A stretch of DNA of 64,000 nt, from assembly GCA_938048185.1 (NCBI GenBank), contig CALIVT010000010.1, forward strand, positions 1 through 64,000, written 5' to 3'. This stretch comes from an uncultured Arenicella sp. (GTDB lineage: Bacteria > Pseudomonadota > Gammaproteobacteria > Arenicellales > Arenicellaceae). Numbering within the stretch: the first letter of the stretch is position 1; every line of letters begins with the position of its first letter. Made by a program: the position numbers and the translations under genes. A model generated the notes under the pieces. That model was given only the letters and a program-made list of their open reading frames with translations, was not told the origin of the DNA and made no database searches. Positions 17,222-24,457 of the stretch are shown piece by piece.

Positions 17222-17632
17222 ATGAAAAGTCTGTCCGTAAGCGTTGCTACGTTTTTAGTTTTTACACAGGCTAACGCCGTAAACGTACATATTATCGACG
17301 GTGGTATAAATCCGTCCCACTATTCGTATATTCAGGAAAGGATTATTACCGAGGCTTGATATTCATATTCAGGAGCCGATAGCCTGTCTTTTAGAGGTCG
17401 AAACACTGGCGTTACGGTTTATGGGTATAAGACAGCTTCGCTTTGCAGGAATGAACAGTCAACGATGCGTGGTTCCAACGCAGCCATTATTCGCACAACA
17501 AATTTGCCAGGTCAGAGAGGCGGAAACTTTCCACCAGTAGATATTCCTATCTTACAAAGGTTTGGAGCAACGCATCAAGCGATGGTTGGCAGCATTGTTG
17601 AAGATCTTACCTCTGATTTTAACTTGTGGTGA
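17222..17632 (+). pseudogene. Truncated S8 peptidase remnant with an in-frame TGA
   Basis: A frame from ATG 17222 encodes a signal peptide (MKSLSVSVATFLVFTQANA) followed by VNVHIIDGGINPSHY, which resembles the catalytic-Asp motif of subtilases. TGA occurs at codon 46 (17357-17359). Reading through it continues for 90 codons to the TGA at 17630-17632, passing FGATHQAMVGSIVEDL, which resembles the His motif region of the intact neighbour (YGTAHGTRVYEEAL). No Ser motif is present. The context RIITEA-stop-YS aligns with RVVDELCWS of the downstream peptidase, placing the TGA opposite Cys. Most simply this is a decayed, truncated duplicate; a secreted 45-residue peptide or selenocysteine readthrough are less likely alternatives. 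Confidence 0.7.
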
Positions 17633-17685
17633 GAAGTTTAAAAACAGTCTAGAATACGAGTTCTAAAATCAATACAGGGATACAC

Positions 17686-18474
17686 ATGAAGGGTCGTTTA
17701 AGGATGACTGCAACTTCCGCAGCAGTTTTAGCTTTACTGGGGTGTTCACACGCTCAGGCAAAAAAAATACATGATTTTCAGGTAGAAGCGACCCAACAAA
17801 AAGCCGCGTTTTCACCTCATAAATATCAAGGTAGAGCAGAGTCTAGCTATACCGAGCAATATCAGTTTTTTGTAAATCTTAACGAGATTAGCTCTTGGTC
17901 TGACTATAGGGGGAGTAGTAAGGTTGGCGAAAATATGACCAATGAGCAACTCGATATAGTATGGCAAAATATTTCACAAGAACTACCTGCAGAGACAGAT
18001 TTTTCGATCAGGAAAGCGACTATCGAAGCAAATGATCAATCAACCGTAGACGTCTATTTAGAGGAGTCTGTAGCTGAGCTAGAGATCTCTCTTAGTGATC
18101 TAATTACTGGCGTATTTGAAGGTGGGAATTCTGGTTTTGGTGTTGAATTTGTATCTGGGCTCAAAGATTATGTAGACACAAGAAAATGGGATAAGGAAAC
18201 AGGCTTTAACGCAACACAAGGTTTCCTGCTAGAAACTCATCCAATTGTGCGCGTTACCTTCGTAATTGGTAAAATTGAAAAGGACGGAAGCCTAGATTTA
18301 GATGTGTATAAAAAAGTGATTAAAAGGCTCGGGATACTCGTTCCACTAAATGAGCTTGTAACGCTTTCTGATGGTTCGGTGGCGGCTGAGGTTTTTGCCG
18401 ATATCAATCGATTAAACGCGCTTTATAACGAGCAAAAAGTAATAAATATTATTCCAGATTTATCTGAACAATAA
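17686..18474 (+). CDS. Exported I9-propeptide-like partner of the adjacent S8 peptidase (inferred)
   Basis: 262 residues. The N-terminus has a signal sequence with LLGC followed by SHAQA; it could be a lipoprotein (Cys 20) or be cleaved after AQA. The C-terminal about 85 residues (PIVRVTFVIG ... LVTLSDGSVAAEVFADINRL ... KVINIIPDLSEQ) show the 'xRVxVxL ... VxAEVxxxxLxxLxxxxxVxxIxPD' pattern of subtilase pro-domains, ending in the typical Pro-Asp. The N-terminal half is not recognised. The gene stops 16 bases before the S8 peptidase start, so they are probably one operon. Since that peptidase starts its catalytic domain directly after its signal peptide, this protein may act as a propeptide in trans. 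Confidence 0.6.
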   Translation: MKGRLRMTATSAAVLALLGCSHAQAKKIHDFQVEATQQKAAFSPHKYQGRAESSYTEQYQFFVNLNEISSWSDYRGSSKVGENMTNEQLDIVWQNISQELPAETDFSIRKATIEANDQSTVDVYLEESVAELEISLSDLITGVFEGGNSGFGVEFVSGLKDYVDTRKWDKETGFNATQGFLLETHPIVRVTFVIGKIEKDGSLDLDVYKKVIKRLGILVPLNELVTLSDGSVAAEVFADINRLNALYNEQKVINIIPDLSEQ

Positions 18475-18490
18475 CTAGGGATGGTTAAAT

Positions 18491-21211
18491 ATGAAAATTT
18501 TAGTTTCCACGGCAATTATGCTGAGTTTTTTTTCGTCGTGTATTGCTTTTGCGCAAACTGGGGTAGGGCAAAAAATTGCAATTATTGATTCAGGTATTTA
18601 TAGCGATGCTCTCCTAAAAAGCTCTAGAGTCGTTGATGAACTTTGCTGGTCGAGACCAGATCAAGCATCGCAAGATACTGGCTCCCGGCCCGGTGTTAAT
18701 GATTTAGAAATCGGATCGTTGTGTAAAAATGGAGATCAGAGTGATTTCCAGTCTAGTAATGCTGCGACATTGCCACGTATAACTAGACATAGCTCCTTAA
18801 GCAATGAATATGCAAATCATACTTATGGGACAGCGCATGGAACGCGCGTATATGAAGAAGCCCTTTCATTCGCTCCAGACTCTAGATTTATCATAGTGGC
18901 GAATGGCTACTATGACGCGTCTAATAGAATTACGTTTAATGGTGTAGATGACACTCCCTGCGGGGTTCATGGTCCAAATGGAAATGTCGATGATGATGGC
19001 AGCGTTAAACCTTCAAACGATTCGCGATGCTATAACCCTGAAGAGTCTTTCAGACAGATTGAGGTTATTAATCAAATAAGGAATTCGGGCAACGTCGCTG
19101 CTATCAATTTTAGCGCGGGCAGTATCAGTAACAATTTAATTGCTACTAACTGTTCGTTAAATAGCTCAATTTTTCAAGACCTAAAAAGTGATAATATTGC
19201 GTTCGTCGCTGCTGCCGGTAATCGAGGAGCGAGCGCTCCAGTAGAGTACCCTGCATGCAATCGAGACGTTATTGCTGTAGGCGCTCTAAAAGCTGATGGA
19301 ACGATTTATAACAATACAAGCCGAGGGATAGGGCAAATAGATTTTTTCGCTAGTGGCCAATCGTCAGGCTCAGTTTCGATCTCAACATCGTTTGCAGCAC
19401 CAAGGGTCTCGGCTGCATTTGCGCTCATTCAATCTGCCGAAGCAAAAGTGCGAACGGTTGAGGAAATTAAGTTCGCCCTAACTGAGTCAGCAACTAACTC
19501 GGTAGTGGTTGGCGGACGTAATATTCCAGTCGTTACAATTGCGTCAGCGAAAGCCGCTGCAGCTTGTTTAATCGACGGCACATGCACTGATACGACTCCT
19601 GACGGTCTCAACGAGTTAGACTATGCTGACACCGATGGGTTTGGTGATCTTTTTGATAACGACGAAATTAAGTATGACCTTCAATTTGATTATAGATTGA
19701 TATCGCCACCAGTCACGCCGGTGCCACAAAATACATTTTTTAACTCTAGTGATTTAGACGCACCTACAACCGCTTTTGCAAGGTTGGGTGATGTTGTTCC
19801 GAGTGAGCGAGATATTATCTTAAGGTTCGAGGGTAGGGCGGCAAGTAATAGAGCAAATAGGATCGATGTTTTGATTAATGGTGTTCGTCGTTTTTCAACG
19901 CCCAATTTTCTAAACGCTAGAAACGCTGAATTTATAATTCCTCGAACTATGTTCAACGCGGGAGCAAACACAATAACGTTACAACCTCGTTCGGCGAACC
20001 GTCCTTGGGGTGTAACAAATATAACTGCGGATTTCATGCCAATTGTGCCGCTAGTGCTTAACCTCCCAGACCGAAATACGTATGGTTCGAATCAAAATCC
20101 TCGGCGGCCAACAGGAATGAGAGCTTCTTTTGAATTAGCCGGTATCGATAACGATATTATGGTCGCCGCTACCGGTGAAGACGTAGATGAGCGTGATGAA
20201 ATAGAGGTGTACGTTAATGGCCGGTTCCAAGGCCATTTAGATAATGGCTCTAGGTCTGCTTCGTTGGCTGAACCTAATTTTTTCACGGTTGCACAAGCAG
20301 GGTTACGCGAAGGTTTGAATGTCATTGAATTCGTACAGAAAGACGGCGCCGTAGGCGGCTGGAAAGTCACGGATATACTGGTGGCAGGTGATGCAGGCAA
20401 ACCAACTTTACAACTCGGACAGCTTGATCCCACTCGATATGGTAATGATTTTGGTACAAATGAAAATGCACTTCAACTTGAAGTTGATTTTAGTTCTCGC
20501 TCACAAAGCGATCATAAAATTTCATGGAAGGCGTTTGATATCGAGCGAGCAGGGGATTTAGAAATCCTCTTAAACGGTACTTTTCTAAAAAATGCTAGAA
20601 CAACGGGCAATAACCGTTTTGGAGCTGTTGAAACGGTAACTGTAGCGTCGAGGCTATTTACCTCTGGTTTGAATACACTTACCTTTAGATCGAAAGTAAA
20701 TGCATTTGATGCAAGATGGGGCATCACCGATTTATTAGTTAATACCAGTAAGGTTATTAACCTAGAAAATCCTAGCAGTCTCAATAAAACATATGGGTAT
20801 TATCCCCTATATACTGGCGGCATTCCTGCGGGCTGGGTTCGAGATTACTCTCAAGAAGAATATCAAACACGACTCAACGCACAATTTAACAATACTAGAA
20901 ACGAAGATAGAACGCTTACAGTGGTTGGTTGGGATATAGACTCGCCTGAAGAAGTAGCGGTTTATCTTAATGGTGACTTCTTACAGTATTTGAATAGCGC
21001 CGCGTTATCTTCAATTTTTAGCTCGCCGAATAAAATAACGTTACCAAAAGACAGTTTGTCGCAAGGGATAAACACCGTTTCACTTAGAACGAAAGATAAT
21101 GTATTCGCTGGGTTTCAGAGTGAGAAGTGGGGTGCTAAATTTACTCGCTTTAGCTCATCTTCTGGTGCTGCAACGGTAACGCCAGCTATCATGTTATTGC
21201 TTGACGAGTAA
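18491..21211 (+). CDS. Secreted S8 (subtilisin-like) serine peptidase with four C-terminal beta-domain repeats
   Basis: 906 residues. The signal peptide ends near residue 21 and the catalytic domain begins at once, without a propeptide: Asp33 (IAIIDSGIYSD), His116 (YGTAHGTRV), oxyanion Asn244 (AAAGNRGAS) and Ser300 (ISTSFAAPRVS, with Ser for the usual Gly of GTSMAAP). Residues about 420-890 hold four repeats of 110-130 residues, each with a V-x-[LV]-N-G strand (LINGVRRF, VYVNGRFQ, ILLNGTFL, VYLNGDFL), a G-x-N-T-[ILV]-[TS] strand and a late W-G-[VI]-T-[DN]; these probably form beta-sandwiches for binding. The C-terminus is VTPAIMLLLDE. Its stop codon lies in the right copy of the flanking 35-bp repeat. 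Confidence 0.88.
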   Translation: MKILVSTAIMLSFFSSCIAFAQTGVGQKIAIIDSGIYSDALLKSSRVVDELCWSRPDQASQDTGSRPGVNDLEIGSLCKNGDQSDFQSSNAATLPRITRHSSLSNEYANHTYGTAHGTRVYEEALSFAPDSRFIIVANGYYDASNRITFNGVDDTPCGVHGPNGNVDDDGSVKPSNDSRCYNPEESFRQIEVINQIRNSGNVAAINFSAGSISNNLIATNCSLNSSIFQDLKSDNIAFVAAAGNRGASAPVEYPACNRDVIAVGALKADGTIYNNTSRGIGQIDFFASGQSSGSVSISTSFAAPRVSAAFALIQSAEAKVRTVEEIKFALTESATNSVVVGGRNIPVVTIASAKAAAACLIDGTCTDTTPDGLNELDYADTDGFGDLFDNDEIKYDLQFDYRLISPPVTPVPQNTFFNSSDLDAPTTAFARLGDVVPSERDIILRFEGRAASNRANRIDVLINGVRRFSTPNFLNARNAEFIIPRTMFNAGANTITLQPRSANRPWGVTNITADFMPIVPLVLNLPDRNTYGSNQNPRRPTGMRASFELAGIDNDIMVAATGEDVDERDEIEVYVNGRFQGHLDNGSRSASLAEPNFFTVAQAGLREGLNVIEFVQKDGAVGGWKVTDILVAGDAGKPTLQLGQLDPTRYGNDFGTNENALQLEVDFSSRSQSDHKISWKAFDIERAGDLEILLNGTFLKNARTTGNNRFGAVETVTVASRLFTSGLNTLTFRSKVNAFDARWGITDLLVNTSKVINLENPSSLNKTYGYYPLYTGGIPAGWVRDYSQEEYQTRLNAQFNNTRNEDRTLTVVGWDIDSPEEVAVYLNGDFLQYLNSAALSSIFSSPNKITLPKDSLSQGINTVSLRTKDNVFAGFQSEKWGAKFTRFSSSSGAATVTPAIMLLLDE

Positions 21212-21237
21212 TCCATGTGCTTAACGATGGTTTTAAA
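21203..21237 (+). repeat. Right copy of the 35-bp direct repeat, overlapping the peptidase stop codon
   Basis: Partner of 16134-16168; the single difference is T at 21209 against C at 16140. This T creates the peptidase's TAA stop (21209-21211). The two copies bracket about 5.07 kb. Confidence 0.9.
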
Positions 21238-21801
21238 AGTGCCTACTTTCTGCGGCAAGCAACCCTGTAAACTTGAAAAATCTTATAATATCGTTTGTTC
21301 CTAAAGGGCAAATTTAGACCAACTTTAGAATATATAAGGGCTAAGTTGATCATGTTTTAATGAAGCTAGAAGAGCATGGCATGAGATCAATTTGTTATTG
21401 GACCCAAAAAATGATCGGATCAACTATACGACAGCCAAAGTAGATAATGACTTTTATTCATTTTTTGACCTCATTTTTGAAGATCAGAAGATAGGCCCGA
21501 CCAACCGATGGGCAGTATGAATTAAGCAGATGATTCGCCAGCAGTAGACTTTACGTAGCGTTGAGATAACGGTTGTTTAGGGCTACTTCGAGATAAAAGC
21601 GGCTGCTTTTTAAATACTCGACGTGGGCGAATTTCGGGCGGTCGCTAATCTCTAACCATGGATGCTATAATAAATGGGTAAGTATAGTCAGCGCGCCTGA
21701 AAATTAGAGATAGTGAAAGTGGTAAGGGAGTGTTTGAAATTCCGTGTCAGTTCTCGAGATTAGAGGATGCTGATATGCGGAGAATTGATTATGAAGGAAA
21801 A
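21238..21801. other. Non-coding stretch with a possible gene remnant
   Basis: About 560 bases, AT-rich. A frame without a start codon runs from 21350 to the TGA at 21518-21520 and reads like protein (ARRAWHEINLLLDPKND, then DFYSFFDLIFEDQKIGP), so it may be the end of a decayed gene. No family was recognised and no IS end was found. The lipoprotein gene's leader fills the last part, including an in-frame ATG at 21730 that is not the preferred start. Confidence 0.35.
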
Positions 21802-22998
21802 ATGAAATTACTTAATTTTCGAAGGAGTTTTGCGGCCATTTCTGGGTTGTTACTCTCGATATATTTAGTTGGATGTTCCGTTGATAAGGAACCAAAACCC
21901 GTACCTGAAAAATATAAAAACTATCGACCTCTAACGAGTGATAGCGTCACTTCCAAATCGTTTAAGACAATAAAGCTTCTTGACGATAAAAAATATAACG
22001 ACGTGTTTTTATCCAATGTAACGTTTGATACGTCGACCAAACAATACACTCTGTTTGTAAATTATGTTGAGGACGAACAACGTCAAACTCAAGTATATCG
22101 TCTTAATGAAAACGGTCGATTAGTCGAAACCTTTAGCGTGGTCAAGGAGGAAAAAGCTCGCAATATACAAAGCTCAAATGGCGACAAGAATAACTCTGAT
22201 GGTCCTATATTTTATTTAAGCCACTATTCAGATGCGTTTCGAGACAATGAGGTACTTTTTTTCAAATACACTGAAGAGCTTGACATGAGCGCCCTTACCG
22301 TAGAGAAATTTGCGGCGTTATATGAAAGTGCAAGTTTGGTTTACTACGGAAGCGTTTTCGGTGGCTCAGAACGTGTCGTAGTAGAATCAGATCCGAGCTC
22401 GACCGAAGCGCACCCGACTACTATTCATTTCGACTATTTTATGACTTACATGAAAATAGAGAAAAACTGGATTAAAATTGAGGCAAAGATCTGGAGTGAT
22501 AGCGGCAAAATAGATAGCCCTCAATTACGAAGACAGCGCGAGGCGACAGCCTCTGCTCTTGACCTATTTTCCCTGAGCTACAAAGTTGACTATAGCAATA
22601 TGTTAAGAGACGTTCTGATTCAGCCCGAACGCTTTCCCGAAAAACAAAGACCTGACGTAATCTCGTTAAATTCGTTTAAAGGGTCCGACTTATCTGCTCT
22701 GGTACATAAGTACCAAGCTAAGGAACTTTATCGAGACTGCCCCAACTCTGGTTTAGCGACAACACACTATTCGTGTAAGCATGGTTGGACTGGAACTGAC
22801 TATTATAATGTAAAACTTGACGATGAAACCCTAGAATTTAAGAGCAAGGCTAGGGTTTCTGTTTTCGAGCCTGACCCTAGAGAAAAGGGATATTCGAAGG
22901 CAATAAAGCAAACCAAGGTGTTTATTCAAGTCAACGACGGGCTACTCTCAGAAAACGGGTTGTACCTAGTGGTACCGGTTGGAGGTAAGGGTATCTAG
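21802..22998 (+). CDS. Lipoprotein of unknown function
   Basis: 398 residues from the ATG at 21802, which has AAGGAAA just upstream and gives a proper lipoprotein signal (MKLLNFRRSFAAISG ... YLVGC, Cys 25). The frame is open for 24 codons further upstream. The mature protein is rich in Lys, Asp and Ser. It has a region of alternating strands (TSKQYTLFVNYVEDEQRQTQ), Cys residues near the end (RDCPNSG, YSCKHGW) and a C-terminal strand (TKVFIQVNDGLLSENG). No known domain was recognised. It stands alone to the right of the repeat-bounded block and shares its AT-rich character. Confidence 0.65.
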   Translation: MKLLNFRRSFAAISGLLLSIYLVGCSVDKEPKPVPEKYKNYRPLTSDSVTSKSFKTIKLLDDKKYNDVFLSNVTFDTSTKQYTLFVNYVEDEQRQTQVYRLNENGRLVETFSVVKEEKARNIQSSNGDKNNSDGPIFYLSHYSDAFRDNEVLFFKYTEELDMSALTVEKFAALYESASLVYYGSVFGGSERVVVESDPSSTEAHPTTIHFDYFMTYMKIEKNWIKIEAKIWSDSGKIDSPQLRRQREATASALDLFSLSYKVDYSNMLRDVLIQPERFPEKQRPDVISLNSFKGSDLSALVHKYQAKELYRDCPNSGLATTHYSCKHGWTGTDYYNVKLDDETLEFKSKARVSVFEPDPREKGYSKAIKQTKVFIQVNDGLLSENGLYLVVPVGGKGI

Positions 22999-23225
22999 GT
23001 TTTTAGCTAGTATCAGATCACCGTTTTAGACCACGTGTTTAATCGACGGACACAATACATACGTTAAATTTTCAGTGAAAATTTAGTGTCACATCCTTGT
23101 CAGTATGTCTTCAACAAAGCGACCAAAGCTAGAATAATAGCCGGGCTGATTGTTGGCTGACTTTTTTAACTCATATTATTTATCTTTGTTCTAATAGGTT
23201 TTACTATTAGGAACTAATTATTAGA

Positions 23226-23251
23226 AGGTATTTAATTGAGGTATTTAATTG
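23226..23251 (+). repeat. Tandem 13-bp duplication covering the ribosome site and start of the TraB gene
   Basis: AGGTATTTAATTG occurs twice, at 23226-23238 and 23239-23251; each unit carries an AGG and ends in TTG. Because the unit is 13 bp, only the second TTG is in frame with the coding sequence. Confidence 0.85.
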
Positions 23252-24274
23252 AGGTTTTTACTAACGCCAGCGCTTTTAGTTTTACTGTTTTCAACTATCG
23301 TTCATGCAGAGAATAAAAATACGGATAGATCACTGATAAAGCCGGTCGAAGAAGTTGTTGTTAGTGGACGTCGCCCCGGCCCGCCATTGTGGCAAATTAA
23401 AAATGGAGAGAATACTCTTTGGATTTTTGCTGTAGTGGATACAATGCCAAGATCATTAGAGTGGGATTCATCAGGTATTGACCATGTCCTTTCTAACGCA
23501 CAACAGTATTTTCCACCGATCGAGAGACGTCTTTCCGCTTCTATTCTTAACCCGATCAAGGCCATTGGCATGTTGCGCAGGTTTAACAAGCTAAAAAAAA
23601 TACCTGATGGGCGAACAATAAAAGATTACCTATCTGCGCAAGAATACGATAAGTTCTCGAGATTAAAGGCGCAGTATGTACCAAATAATAAAAAAATTGA
23701 GAAGCTCGCGCCCGTGTTTGCAGCTGATGAGCTTTTTAAAGGGGCTAAAAAGGAGTATGGATTAGTTGATGCACATAAAATATCTAAGGCTATATATAAG
23801 CTAGCCAAACGGAATAAGTTAGAGATTACCAAGATAAAAGTTCGAGAGAAGATTGAACCAAAACCACTTTTTGCAGCGATTGAAAATTTGTCGGAGACTG
23901 ATCATTCCACATGTTTATCTTTGGTCATGGAGACCTTAGATGATGAGATTAGCTCATTGATTGATTACTCATTGCTATGGGCTGATGGTGATCCGCAAGC
24001 TCTAATTGATAATAGTATTCCGCGTCTTCAGGACTCATCATGCGCTGACTTTTTTCTAAATAGCGAGCAAGCACAACGCATCATTCATCAGTCAGAGGAG
24101 TCTTGGTTGAACGAGACACAAAAAGCGCTTGAAAAAAATGGTTCGAGCTTTGCGGTATTAGGGTTGCATGATGTGATTGAGTCCAACGGGTTGCTTAGCC
24201 GGCTCGCGGCGCGTGGCTATAAAATCGTCGGTCCGGTTCGAAGCACTGACCTTAATACGAGCTACTCGTATTAG
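23249..24274 (+). CDS. TraB/GumN-family secreted protein with a degenerate active-site motif
   Basis: 341 residues from a TTG start preceded by GAGG 7 bases upstream. Signal peptide to about residue 20 (TIVHA), then EEVVVSGRRPGPPLWQIKNGENTLWIF, the N-terminal hallmark of TraB/GumN proteins. In Tiki/TraB-type metallopeptidase relatives the next residues are G-T-x-H; here they are AVVDT, so the first metal His is missing. The C-terminal FAVLGLHDVIESNGLLSRL matches the family's second motif, usually 'G-x-x-H-L'. Function of bacterial members is largely unproven. The gene appears monocistronic. Confidence 0.75.
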   Translation: MRFLLTPALLVLLFSTIVHAENKNTDRSLIKPVEEVVVSGRRPGPPLWQIKNGENTLWIFAVVDTMPRSLEWDSSGIDHVLSNAQQYFPPIERRLSASILNPIKAIGMLRRFNKLKKIPDGRTIKDYLSAQEYDKFSRLKAQYVPNNKKIEKLAPVFAADELFKGAKKEYGLVDAHKISKAIYKLAKRNKLEITKIKVREKIEPKPLFAAIENLSETDHSTCLSLVMETLDDEISSLIDYSLLWADGDPQALIDNSIPRLQDSSCADFFLNSEQAQRIIHQSEESWLNETQKALEKNGSSFAVLGLHDVIESNGLLSRLAARGYKIVGPVRSTDLNTSYSY

Positions 24275-24457
24275 TCACTTCGACGTCAATTTAATTAGCG
24301 AGAGACTTGCAAGCGCGCAGCAGTATCGATCTGCTTTTTGACTTCAGTCATCTTGCGTTTAACTGGCCCGCCGAACTTCCTTGGTATAGACCATTAGTCA
24401 GCGATGCCTATAGAAGCCAAATGATGCTGGTATTACCAGCCTAGTAGGCTCATGTCT

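Noticed and set aside
17357-17420. Selenocysteine insertion element after the in-frame TGA
   Set aside because: Only a weak CAGG...CCTG pairing is visible, without the expected loop; the frame is also truncated before the Ser motif.
24295-24392. 32-codon minus-strand frame (IPRKFGGPVKRKMTEVKKQ)
   Set aside because: No start codon, very short, no family recognised; could be chance or a remnant.
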